Positions 1 to 6,469 are shown, numbered from the stretch's first letter. The stretch: DNA of 6,469 bases from Bacteroidales bacterium GP2 (GCA_001701115.1 DAAJ01000013.1:2918-9386); one strand, 5' to 3'. Notes: generated by a model not told the origin, from the letters alone. Made by a program: numbers and translations.

Positions 1-166
1 AAAAGGGAATGAGGTGTGATTCCTCAACAGTACCCGCTGCTGTAATTCCCCGTTCTATAACGACGCAAATTCGTTATCGGACAAGGTTTTCGCAACTTGC
101 CACTGGTCTGCATCCGACCGGGAAGGCGCGAAATAACCGGGATAAGTCAGAAGACCTGCCATATTC
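1..166 (+). promoter_or_regulatory. Cobalamin (B12) riboswitch aptamer, 5' end cut by window edge
   Basis: Conserved blocks of the cobalamin riboswitch appear in order: AAAAGGGAA at 1-9, GGTGTGATTCCTC at 13-25, the ACAG...CTGT hairpin around CCCGC at 27-43, a variable 7-bp stem ATAACGA/TCGTTAT at 57-63 and 71-77, TGCCACTGG at 98-106, a GGTC/GACC stem at 105-119 leading into GGGAAGGCGCG, and a B12 box AAGTCAGAAGACCTGCC at 144-160 (one base from the commoner AAGTCAGGAGACCTGCC). The closing P1 stem's 5' strand lies off the left edge; its 3' strand should be about 157-166. It senses adenosylcobalamin or a related corrinoid and normally represses B12 transport or synthesis genes when the ligand is abundant, which fits the BtuG-like gene downstream. 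The 3' limit is approximate. Confidence 0.95.
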
Positions 167-198
167 AATGAAATGTTTAAGACCTGCGGGAATATGGG
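151..198 (+). promoter_or_regulatory. Possible riboswitch expression-platform switch: duplicated motif and alternative stem
   Basis: The last part of the B12 box, AAGACCTGC at 151-159, recurs exactly at 179-187. Just beyond the copy, GAATATGG at 190-197 is the exact reverse complement of CCATATTC at 159-166, the expected 3' strand of the aptamer's closing stem. An 8-bp helix here would compete with closing of the aptamer, as expected for a ligand-free state. No clear antiterminator strand linking this stem to the terminator at 249-284 was found, so the mechanism is inferred and could be coincidental. Confidence 0.35.
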
Positions 199-248
199 TT
201 TAATTGCTATCAGTGATTAATTCGCTATTGTTGGCGTACGCATATTGC

Positions 249-284
249 ACGGCTTGGATGTTTTATCCCAAGCCGTCTTTTTTT
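249..284 (+). terminator. Intrinsic terminator, likely riboswitch-controlled attenuator
   Basis: A perfect 9-bp GC-rich stem, ACGGCTTGG at 249-257 against CCAAGCCGT at 268-276, has a 10-nt loop and is followed by a T-rich run TCTTTTTTT at 276-284. It lies about 85 nt after the B12 box and 145 nt before the first start codon, in the same orientation. This is the normal place for the off switch of a transcription-attenuating riboswitch. It could instead end a short independent transcript, but no gene precedes it in the window except the riboswitch. Confidence 0.88.
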
Positions 285-429
285 GAGGTGTACCGGATAA
301 AGGCACACGGCAAAAGTGTAGTCTTCGCCAAGGGGCGCATCGGCTTCGGAATCATATATTTCTGCATTACAGGGTCTTGCTAGAACAAAAGTCACGTAAT
401 GACCAATAAATTTCTAATAAACCAACATT
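285..429 (+). other. Leader between terminator and first gene; no gene seen
   Basis: This 145-nt stretch holds no credible ORF. Only weak structures are visible: a 4-bp hairpin CGCC/GGCG at 326-337 and a 4-bp hairpin GTCA/TGAC at 391-403. The last 25 bases before the start are A/T-rich without a Shine-Dalgarno sequence, typical of Bacteroidota translation starts. It most likely forms the rest of the 5' untranslated region of the operon. Confidence 0.6.
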
Positions 430-2325
430 ATGATTAAAATGCAGAAATTGGCGAGACTCCTCTACTTTTGTCTCGCAATTCTAGTCTTTGGATCATGTGA
501 GGAGACTAAGTATATTCTTCCTCCCGAGGTAAAAATCCAAACACCAGAATTCGGGCTGTCAGTAGCCCTTGGCGAATCAGTCGATATTTCGGCTGAAGTA
601 AGTAATGTGTCTGAGGATGCCCAGTACCAGTGGAGCGTCAATGGCATCAAGGTGTCGACAGCACGTACTCTTCATTTTGAAGGTATTGAACCGGGAAACA
701 ATACCGTTAAACTGAGTGTGACAACAGAAAACGGTACTGGAACAGATGCTGTTAATATTTTGGTGGCACGTGGCGAGATTGACGCTTCTATCTCGGTTGT
801 CGGCAATCGTGAGCCGGAGATTGAATATCTCGACTCACTCGTGCTTCGCGGTAATGTTTTTTGTCGCGAAGATTATGAAGTTGAGTGGATTGTTGATGAT
901 GAGCGTGTTTCCAAAGAATCTTATTATGTGTTCAAGGCTCTCAAAGAGGGTATCCACACCGTCACATTCAAGGCTCTTGATGTCAACGGCAAATTTGTTA
1001 CTGCCGAGATTGACATAAAGGTCAACGTTCCAGTTCTTGACGCTATTATTGAGGAACCCGAATTTGGCTTCCGTACCCCGATGGGCGAACCGCTTACTCT
1101 CCATGGCGAGGCAAACCGCGTGGGTGATATCGCCTGGGAATGGAGCATTAACGGTGAGGTGGTAGGCAATGAACAGGATTACACCCTCCCCGCCGACAAT
1201 CTTGACCTTGTTGAAGTTACACTCAAGGTTACCGACCCCACCCAGACCGCTTCTTCAAAAGTTACCGTCGATGTCCACAACGCTACGCAATATGGTACTT
1301 ATATCGTCTCTAAAAAAGATATCCACTTTGTCGATTATGCAGGTCGAATCACTAAGAATGTTTATACAGCGGCTAATCCCGACGTAGATATTGATGATAT
1401 TGATTTTAGTGGTACATCTGATTACAATGACAAATATCTCGTCTATCAAGCCGACCAAAATTTTGTAATGGGAGATGATAGGCTATTTACGACTGATTTT
1501 GTGTTTGATATTATCGATTTGAAGACTTTGCATATAATAAAGAGTCTGAAAATTTCTATAAAAGGAGAAGCTAATAACTTTACGAGCGATGGCAAAGTTG
1601 CCATAGTTAACGAAAACCTATTCTACACAGCAAAAATGTGGGATGATACCGGAGACCCTGATGCAATCTATATGATTGATATTAATACCGGTGATAAGAA
1701 GATGGTATATAGTCTGCAAGATAAGACTGTAGCTGCATTGTTTTCACATAATGGACATGTATATTTCTGCTCTAGTAATGAACTGACTGCAATCGACGGT
1801 ACTACTGGCGAAGTAATATATACTAAGCCAAAACAATCATCCATTAGTAACATGAGTAAGAGAGAGACATATACTGTAGCCGATAATAAGCTTTACCGTT
1901 TCCAAAGCAATTCATCTTATGTGATATGTTATGATCTTTTGACAGGTGACTTTACCAGGTTTTTGAATACAAAGGACAGTCCGCGTTTATATCTGCGCAA
2001 CATGTGTGTGTATAACGATTATATTTATGCTTGCAATGACGGCTTCCTTGGACGTATGCCGGTGAATTCAGACGAAACGAGAAGACCTTTTACTTATCTT
2101 GCAGACCTGAATTCGAATAATCAGTATGGATCGGGGTATGTACTGAATGAAAACAAAGAAAATCTTAAGATAATGCCTGATGGTATAATGTTTGTACGTT
2201 GGCAAGGGAGTACATCATATCAAACTATTGTAGGAATATATTCAATTAAGGATCCTGCTACAATGATTAGCCAACTTGAAACACCTAGACAGGATTATAT
2301 TTACCAATTCATCTATAGAGAATAA
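430..2325 (+). CDS. Surface lipoprotein: three PKD-like repeats plus beta-propeller-like C-terminal half
   Basis: The 631-residue product starts with a lipoprotein signal peptide: basic start, hydrophobic stretch at about 9-21, and lipobox VFGSC with Cys23, followed by two Glu. Three PKD/Ig-like repeats span about 34-112, 117-198 and 203-282, each with the central W-x-[IV]-[ND]-x strand (WSVNG 68, WIVDD 153, WSING 238). Residues about 287-631 form short beta-rich segments with repeated blade-like phrases such as IYMIDINTGDKK (413-424) and VICYDLLTGDF (498-508), suggesting a YncE/BtuG-like propeller. It is the first gene after the B12 riboswitch and overlaps the next gene by one base (TAATG), so it is probably the operon's first product, exposed on the cell surface and involved in corrinoid capture. 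That role is inferred from context. Base composition drops sharply in the propeller half. A start at 439 (Met4) is also possible. It may correspond to a cobalamin-binding BtuH-type protein of Bacteroides loci, but this could not be confirmed from memory of that family. Confidence 0.9.
   Translation: MIKMQKLARLLYFCLAILVFGSCEETKYILPPEVKIQTPEFGLSVALGESVDISAEVSNVSEDAQYQWSVNGIKVSTARTLHFEGIEPGNNTVKLSVTTENGTGTDAVNILVARGEIDASISVVGNREPEIEYLDSLVLRGNVFCREDYEVEWIVDDERVSKESYYVFKALKEGIHTVTFKALDVNGKFVTAEIDIKVNVPVLDAIIEEPEFGFRTPMGEPLTLHGEANRVGDIAWEWSINGEVVGNEQDYTLPADNLDLVEVTLKVTDPTQTASSKVTVDVHNATQYGTYIVSKKDIHFVDYAGRITKNVYTAANPDVDIDDIDFSGTSDYNDKYLVYQADQNFVMGDDRLFTTDFVFDIIDLKTLHIIKSLKISIKGEANNFTSDGKVAIVNENLFYTAKMWDDTGDPDAIYMIDINTGDKKMVYSLQDKTVAALFSHNGHVYFCSSNELTAIDGTTGEVIYTKPKQSSISNMSKRETYTVADNKLYRFQSNSSYVICYDLLTGDFTRFLNTKDSPRLYLRNMCVYNDYIYACNDGFLGRMPVNSDETRRPFTYLADLNSNNQYGSGYVLNENKENLKIMPDGIMFVRWQGSTSYQTIVGIYSIKDPATMISQLETPRQDYIYQFIYRE
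529..1275 (+). repeat. Three tandem PKD-like repeats in the first lipoprotein
   Basis: Each unit is about 80 residues. Units 1 and 3 both open with a PEFG motif (residues 39-42 and 210-213) and contain WS[VI]NG. Unit 2 is more divergent and has WIVDD. PKD repeats are all-beta modules usually acting as spacers or protein-binding stalks on the outer face of the cell. Confidence 0.8.
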
Positions 2326-4475
2326 TGCGCACAATGAAAAATCTAAAATATTTTTACTTGCTTCTCCTTGGGGTGATGTTCGGTTTCGTGTCGACATCAT
2401 GCAGCGAGGATGATGACGATAAGTTTGCAGAGGCTCCGACCGTAGAGTTTGTGGAACCAGAAAATGGTTTTTCAGTCGAGGTAAATGAAAATCTCGCTCC
2501 CGAAATCAAGGTTACCGGTTCTGACCCTCTCGATTTCAGTTGGACAGTCGAGGGTACTGAAGTTGCCAAGGATCGCAGTTATACTTTCCGCAAAAACAGC
2601 GTAGGCATTTATAACCTGACTGTTACGGCAAAAAATAGCAAAGGTTATGCAACTGCCGAGACGCAGGTGCTTGTAGTGAAGCCGGGCACCGATATCGCCG
2701 CCGCTATTGATCGTAGCTCCGAAGGCGTCTTGCCCCGCAATCTCACAACTGTGCTTAAGGCAAATGTCTACAGCCTTCACAATGTCGATTATCTTTGGAC
2801 TGTTGCATGTGAGGATTCCACCTGGACCTCGACCGACAAAGACCTTGAGTTCTTCACCCCATTCACCGGCAAGCACACTGTCACGTTGACAGTAAGCAAT
2901 ATTCTCGGCACGGCTACCGATGAATATGAAATCAATGTCAAGTATTCACCTTTAACCGTTGCTATAGAGCAGGAGGGTGAGCTTGAAAACAAAGTTGAAA
3001 CCGGTAAGATAATCAAACTTATAGCAACAGCCACCGGTGACTCGGTAGCCGCCTATAAATGGCTTGTAAACGGCGTTGAGGAATCTGATTCTGCCATTTA
3101 TGATTTTGCAAAAGTAACAGCGGGCGACTATGATGTTGTCCTTAAAGCCTTCAATCTCGACGGTGAAGCGTTTGAAGCCAAGACTGTTATCACGGTGTAT
3201 AATGCCGGATTTAACTTTGGTCTCCGCCTTGCCAACTGTGAAACCGAGATTGGCGAGGGTGAGGAAATGCCTCTTGACTTGGTTTGTGAATGGGAGGATG
3301 CAACATACGAGTGGACCGTTGACGGTCAGGTAGTCGCAACAACAAAAGAGTACACCTTCCCCGGCTCTACCGAGATTGGCAAGGTGTTTAAAGTCGGCGT
3401 GGTTGTAAAACGAGGCAATCAGAGCTATCCTTTTGAAAAGACAATCAAGATTGGCGAGAAATATGCTGCCGGTGCTTATTTCCTTTTTGAAGGTAACATG
3501 ACCAGCGAAAACGGTGCCCTATCGTTTATCAGCAATAGTGGAACTGTTTATAACAAACTTTTCCGCACCAACAATGACGGCGCGGAGCTTGGCAATGTAA
3601 GCCAGGGTCTTTTCCTGCGTAAGCGCAAAATCTATATTGTGGCGCAGAATGGTCAGAACACAGCCTACGGAGTGCCCAACGGCGGTGGAGTACTTACCAT
3701 TATGGATGGACGCACAATGAAAAAGATTGATTCGTTCAATAGAAGTTTCTTCGAGAGTAAGATAGCATGGCCTCGAGAGGTATATGTTCCTGACGACCGG
3801 TACATTATTTTGAAGAGCAGTAATGCTGCGGACGCAATTAATCACAGTACAAACGGTGTGCTTGATATGGTCGAGCGCAAATATTATCAGATGATTATAC
3901 CTGAAGGAGAATATGTAAGTGCATACGTAGTTCGTAAAGGTAAAGCATACGCGGCAATCAAGAACTCAATTTATCTTGTTGATGTGGCAAACCATAAAAT
4001 CGGCGAAAAAGTGCTTACTCTCGATTTCAATATATCCAACATGGCTCCGAGCCGAGACGGCAGTGTTTGGGTTGTTTCAGCTTTAAGCAGCACTAAAAAG
4101 ACCATAGCAAAACTGTCATCTGACATGAAACTTATTGATCAGAAAGAGGCTAATATTCGCATGGAATCCGGATCCGGAATGTCGAAATTAACCTGGAGTC
4201 CCGGTAGTGATTATATTTTCTTCGCTACATCCTCAACCGGGGGTATTCAGCCGGTTGTGAAGTATCATTTCGATACAAACACGGTTACCGAGCTTAGTCC
4301 GAAGGGCTTCTACAACGCATTTGGCTACAACGAGGATCGCCAATCGCTCTTCATCGGTCAGATGGACGAGTATGATTTCAGCGGAGGTGTACTCAACCAG
4401 TTCAATAGCTATCGAATCTCAGGTGCATCATGGCCTGCTGGTATCTGGTTTACCTATAACTTTGACGAATGGTAA
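2325..4475 (+). CDS. Surface lipoprotein: four PKD-like repeats fused to BtuG-related beta-propeller
   Basis: The 716-residue product has a signal peptide ending in STSC (Cys26), followed by SEDDDDK. A Ser plus an acidic run right after the lipid-bearing Cys is the classic Bacteroidota lipoprotein export signal for the outer surface. Four PKD-like repeats lie at about 38-118, 123-206, 209-292 and 295-377 (central strands WTVEG 73, WTVAC 158, WLVNG 246, WTVDG 330). Residues about 380-716 look like a propeller; the opening EGN-x7-LS-[FY]...V-x-N-x-[LV]-F pattern (389-413) matches residues 46-71 of the BtuG-like protein encoded downstream. This suggests a stalked relative of BtuG that may bind corrinoids; binding is inferred. 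The start codon overlaps the previous stop by one base, implying translational coupling; Met4 (2334) is an alternative start. A 19-nt gap separates it from the next gene. Confidence 0.92.
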   Translation: MRTMKNLKYFYLLLLGVMFGFVSTSCSEDDDDKFAEAPTVEFVEPENGFSVEVNENLAPEIKVTGSDPLDFSWTVEGTEVAKDRSYTFRKNSVGIYNLTVTAKNSKGYATAETQVLVVKPGTDIAAAIDRSSEGVLPRNLTTVLKANVYSLHNVDYLWTVACEDSTWTSTDKDLEFFTPFTGKHTVTLTVSNILGTATDEYEINVKYSPLTVAIEQEGELENKVETGKIIKLIATATGDSVAAYKWLVNGVEESDSAIYDFAKVTAGDYDVVLKAFNLDGEAFEAKTVITVYNAGFNFGLRLANCETEIGEGEEMPLDLVCEWEDATYEWTVDGQVVATTKEYTFPGSTEIGKVFKVGVVVKRGNQSYPFEKTIKIGEKYAAGAYFLFEGNMTSENGALSFISNSGTVYNKLFRTNNDGAELGNVSQGLFLRKRKIYIVAQNGQNTAYGVPNGGGVLTIMDGRTMKKIDSFNRSFFESKIAWPREVYVPDDRYIILKSSNAADAINHSTNGVLDMVERKYYQMIIPEGEYVSAYVVRKGKAYAAIKNSIYLVDVANHKIGEKVLTLDFNISNMAPSRDGSVWVVSALSSTKKTIAKLSSDMKLIDQKEANIRMESGSGMSKLTWSPGSDYIFFATSSTGGIQPVVKYHFDTNTVTELSPKGFYNAFGYNEDRQSLFIGQMDEYDFSGGVLNQFNSYRISGASWPAGIWFTYNFDEW
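2436..3455 (+). repeat. Four tandem PKD-like repeats in the second lipoprotein
   Basis: Units of 80-84 residues share a W-[TL]-V-x-[GC] central strand and a closing pattern of alternating hydrophobic residues (YNLTVTAKNSKG, HTVTLTVSNILG, YDVVLKAFNLDG). The first unit begins VEFVEPENGFSVEV, resembling the PEFG opening of units in the preceding protein, so the stalks are probably related by duplication. This stalk has one more unit than those of its two neighbours. Confidence 0.82.
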
Positions 4476-4494
4476 TGAGTTTATTTTATAATTA

Positions 4495-6258
4495 ATGAAA
4501 TTTTCTGCTTTTTTTAGGGGCATTGTTGCGGTGATTTTCACCGGAGCATTGCTCCTTTTTTCTTGTACAAAAGACGGGGTGATAGAAGCTGCTTTATCCC
4601 CCGAAATTGTAATTGACAACGAAACAGGTGTTTATACTGTTAAAGTCGATCGTGAGCTTACAATTTCCCCAAGATATAAGAATGTTGGCAACGATGCTGT
4701 CTATCAATGGAAAGTTGACGGCAAGGTGGTGGCGGAAACTCCTTCTTTAACCTACACATGGGATGCGACGGGCACCTACTATGTGACCGTAACTGTGACT
4801 ACTGGTGGCGGAAAAGCCTCGGAAGAGATGCGTGTCGAGGTTGTGGAACTGGCAAAACCGGTCATTTCCCTGCCTATAGGGGATGAAGGTTTGACTATTG
4901 CAAAAAACACTGACTATGTGCTGACTCCTGAGATAAGCAACAGCGACGTCGAGGGGTTTAGTGTGAAATGGAGCGTCAATGGGGTTGTTGTCAGCAAAGA
5001 GCCGTCATTTACTTTCAGTGCCGAGAGAACCGGGGAATATAAGGTGAGTGTGACGGCTGAAAATATCGACGGGAGCGATACTCGCGATTTTGTAATCACG
5101 GTAGTGGATAAACTTCCGGAGAAACTGTCGTTTCCAACTCCCGGATACTCATACGAGTCTACAGACAGATACACTTTTGCCGGCAGGGGAGTGTGTCTCG
5201 ATCCTATTGTCAACGGTATCGCTCCAACAGAATGGGTATGGACGGTCAATGGTGTCAAACAGAAATGTAATGAACGTGTATTTATGTTTACTCCGGACGC
5301 TCCTGGAGATTATGAGGTTACTGTTGAGGTTGACGGTGGAGTGTCGGCAAGTGTCAAGGTGGTGTGCGTCAGTGGCAGCGAGGAATCGCGTTACCGTGCC
5401 GCAGGTGCTTCAAGTTCACCGTCAAGCACAAAGGTGTTTGAATGGATACCTGCTCCGGGTCAATTCATTGGAGAGACTGTTACCGGAGGTATGACTGGCA
5501 AAGAAACGACCCTTGAACTTGCAAACCAATGGGCGCAGAAACGTCTGGCGGCATGCAATTTCGTGTCACTCGGTGGATTCGGCGGCTATATTGTAGTTGG
5601 TTTCGACCATAGTATTTCCAAAGGCAGCGGAGAATATGATTTTTCTGTGATGGGCAATGCGTTTTTGAATGCGATGTCCGGACAGGGCGGCTCCAATGAG
5701 CCGGGAATAGTGTATGTCATGCAGGATGTCAATGGCAACGGCTTGCCGGATGACGAATGGTACGAGTTGCGTGGGAGCGAGACCGGCAGTCCTAATACCA
5801 TACAAGATTATGCGGTGACATATTACCGTCCCTCGGCTGCTAAAATGAGCGTTCAATGGACAGACAATCAAGGCGGTTCTGGAGCTGTGGACTATCTTGC
5901 CGATTACCATACCCAGAACTATTATTATCCGGCGTGGATAAAAGAAGAATCCTACACCTTGAGGGGAACCTGTCTGAAATCTCGCGTCACCCAGGATTCA
6001 TCGACGGGATACTGGGATTTATGGAAATATGACTGGGGTTATGCCGACAATATGGGCAGTGATCTGCTCAAGGCATCTTCGGGTGGACCGCGCAACGGTT
6101 TTAAGATAGGAAATGCGATGTATTCCAACAAAACGGCTGTCAATCTTAAGTATATAGACTTTATAAAGGTGCAGACCGGGGTCAATGCCAAGGCTGGCTG
6201 GCTAGGGGAGGCATCCACGGAAGTATTTGATTTCTCAGATCTCAATATGGCTAAATGA
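4495..6258 (+). CDS. Surface lipoprotein: three PKD-like repeats plus conserved Bacteroidota C-terminal domain with Ca-loop-like motif
   Basis: The 587-residue product has a lipoprotein signal peptide with lipobox LFSC (Cys24); the following TKDG is only weakly acidic. PKD-like repeats span about 36-117, 121-204 and 207-292 (WKVDG 72, WSVNG 159, WTVNG 249). A Ser/Ala-rich linker (301-312) leads to a domain at about 313-587 that is not a propeller. It has a SLGGFGGYIVVGFD strand pair (358-371), DVNGNGLPDDEWYELRGSE (411-429, resembling a calcium-binding DxNxNG loop), a Tyr/Trp-rich stretch (475-516) and IDFIKVQTGV...GWLGEASTEV (554-577). These motifs recur in uncharacterised 'cell surface' proteins of Bacteroidota, often near TonB transporters; the biochemical role is unknown to me. 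Position between two BtuG-type genes in a B12-regulated operon suggests a part in corrinoid uptake. Its stop overlaps the next start (ATGA). Confidence 0.92.
   Translation: MKFSAFFRGIVAVIFTGALLLFSCTKDGVIEAALSPEIVIDNETGVYTVKVDRELTISPRYKNVGNDAVYQWKVDGKVVAETPSLTYTWDATGTYYVTVTVTTGGGKASEEMRVEVVELAKPVISLPIGDEGLTIAKNTDYVLTPEISNSDVEGFSVKWSVNGVVVSKEPSFTFSAERTGEYKVSVTAENIDGSDTRDFVITVVDKLPEKLSFPTPGYSYESTDRYTFAGRGVCLDPIVNGIAPTEWVWTVNGVKQKCNERVFMFTPDAPGDYEVTVEVDGGVSASVKVVCVSGSEESRYRAAGASSSPSSTKVFEWIPAPGQFIGETVTGGMTGKETTLELANQWAQKRLAACNFVSLGGFGGYIVVGFDHSISKGSGEYDFSVMGNAFLNAMSGQGGSNEPGIVYVMQDVNGNGLPDDEWYELRGSETGSPNTIQDYAVTYYRPSAAKMSVQWTDNQGGSGAVDYLADYHTQNYYYPAWIKEESYTLRGTCLKSRVTQDSSTGYWDLWKYDWGYADNMGSDLLKASSGGPRNGFKIGNAMYSNKTAVNLKYIDFIKVQTGVNAKAGWLGEASTEVFDFSDLNMAK
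4600..5370 (+). repeat. Three tandem PKD-like repeats in the third lipoprotein
   Basis: Units of 82-86 residues carry W-[KST]-V-[ND]-G central strands and end in beta-strand patterns such as TYYVTVTVTTGGG, EYKVSVTAENIDG and DYEVTVEVDGG, the usual PKD signature. Fourteen bases coding WSVN and the first two bases of the next codon (TGGAGCGTCAATGG) are identical at 631-644 and 4969-4982, supporting common origin of the stalk units across genes. Confidence 0.82.
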
Positions 6259-6469
6259 AGGTTAAGAATAAGATAAGGTTAATGGTGCTGTTCCATGCAG
6301 TCCTGTCTTTGACAGGCTGCATGGATTGGGATTACGGCGATGTGGTGGAGGACTTTAATGCCACCGGTTCCGGGCTGTTCATTACAAACGAAGGCAATTT
6401 CCAGTATGGAAATGCTACCCTGAGCTATTACGACCCTGCAACCAATCAGGTGCAGAACGAGGTGTTTTT
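6255..6469 (+). CDS. btuG: BtuG-like surface cobalamin-binding lipoprotein (start only)
   Basis: The gene starts with the ATG that overlaps the previous stop (ATGA) and runs off the right edge after 71 complete codons. The signal peptide ends with a canonical lipobox LTGC (Cys22), followed by an acidic, aromatic MDWDYGD and then GLFITNEGNFQYGNATLSY (40-58), which looks like the first blade of the BtuG/YncE-like (DUF5074-type) propeller of Bacteroides B12 loci. BtuG is a surface-exposed lipoprotein that binds cobalamin very tightly and sits as a lid on the TonB-dependent transporter BtuB. The riboswitch at the start of the operon supports the assignment. Only about a fifth of a typical-length protein is visible, so the exact subfamily is open. 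Confidence 0.78.
   Translation, partial: MKVKNKIRLMVLFHAVLSLTGCMDWDYGDVVEDFNATGSGLFITNEGNFQYGNATLSYYDPATNQVQNEVF

Noticed and set aside
9..203. 64-codon open frame on the + strand within the leader
   Set aside because: It lies almost entirely in the cobalamin riboswitch, whose conserved bases explain the sequence; the translation has no recognisable protein features.
355..362. TATATTTC, one base from the Bacteroides -7 box TAnnTTTG
   Set aside because: No TTTG-like -33 element at the usual 19-21 base spacing was found, so an internal promoter after the terminator is not supported.
326..403. Short hairpins in the leader (CGCC/GGCG and GTCA/TGAC)
   Set aside because: Only four base pairs each and no T-run; too weak to call a second riboswitch or terminator.
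2472..2876. 134-codon open frame on the - strand, and other minus-strand frames
   Set aside because: They lie inside well-supported lipoprotein genes in the opposite orientation; the translations show no domain-like pattern.
430..4475. Naming the first or second lipoprotein btuH
   Set aside because: The locus position fits, but I cannot match family-specific motifs with certainty, so no symbol is given.
1..6469. Mobile elements, CRISPR arrays, tRNA or rRNA genes
   Set aside because: No transposase-like protein, inverted terminal repeats, regularly spaced direct repeats or RNA-gene signatures were seen on either strand.

Overview
The window reads as a Bacteroidales-type (gut Bacteroidota) vitamin B12 (cobalamin) acquisition locus, all on the + strand. 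Three things point there: a recognisable cobalamin riboswitch at the left edge, a run of tandem lipoproteins with Bacteroidota-style surface-export signals and no clear Shine-Dalgarno sites, and a BtuG-like surface cobalamin-binding protein starting at the right edge. The genus cannot be fixed from the sequence; Bacteroides or Muribaculaceae-like organisms would both fit.

Layout. 1-166: most of a cobalamin riboswitch aptamer, its 5' end cut off by the window. 167-248: linker with a possible alternative pairing partner for the aptamer's 3' end. 249-284: strong intrinsic terminator, probably the riboswitch's off switch. 285-429: remaining leader with no gene. 430-2325: lipoprotein with three PKD/Ig-like repeats and a beta-propeller-like C-terminal half. 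2325-4475: lipoprotein with four PKD-like repeats and a propeller whose first strands match the start of BtuG. 4495-6258: lipoprotein with three PKD-like repeats and a different C-terminal domain carrying a DxNGNGxPDD calcium-loop-like motif. 6255-6469 (cut): start of a BtuG-like lipoprotein.

The genes are packed as one operon: 1-nt overlap (TAATG), 19-nt gap, 4-nt overlap (ATGA). The likely picture is that low cobalamin lets transcription read through the terminator, producing several surface lipoproteins. Each would present a C-terminal domain on a stalk of PKD repeats to capture corrinoids or their carriers and pass them to BtuG and a BtuB-type TonB-dependent transporter, which would be expected just beyond the right edge. 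The riboswitch, lipoprotein signals and repeats are seen directly; the roles of the three PKD proteins are inferred from context. The most interesting point is that two of them seem to be PKD-stalk fusions to BtuG-related propellers, while the third carries an unrelated domain.
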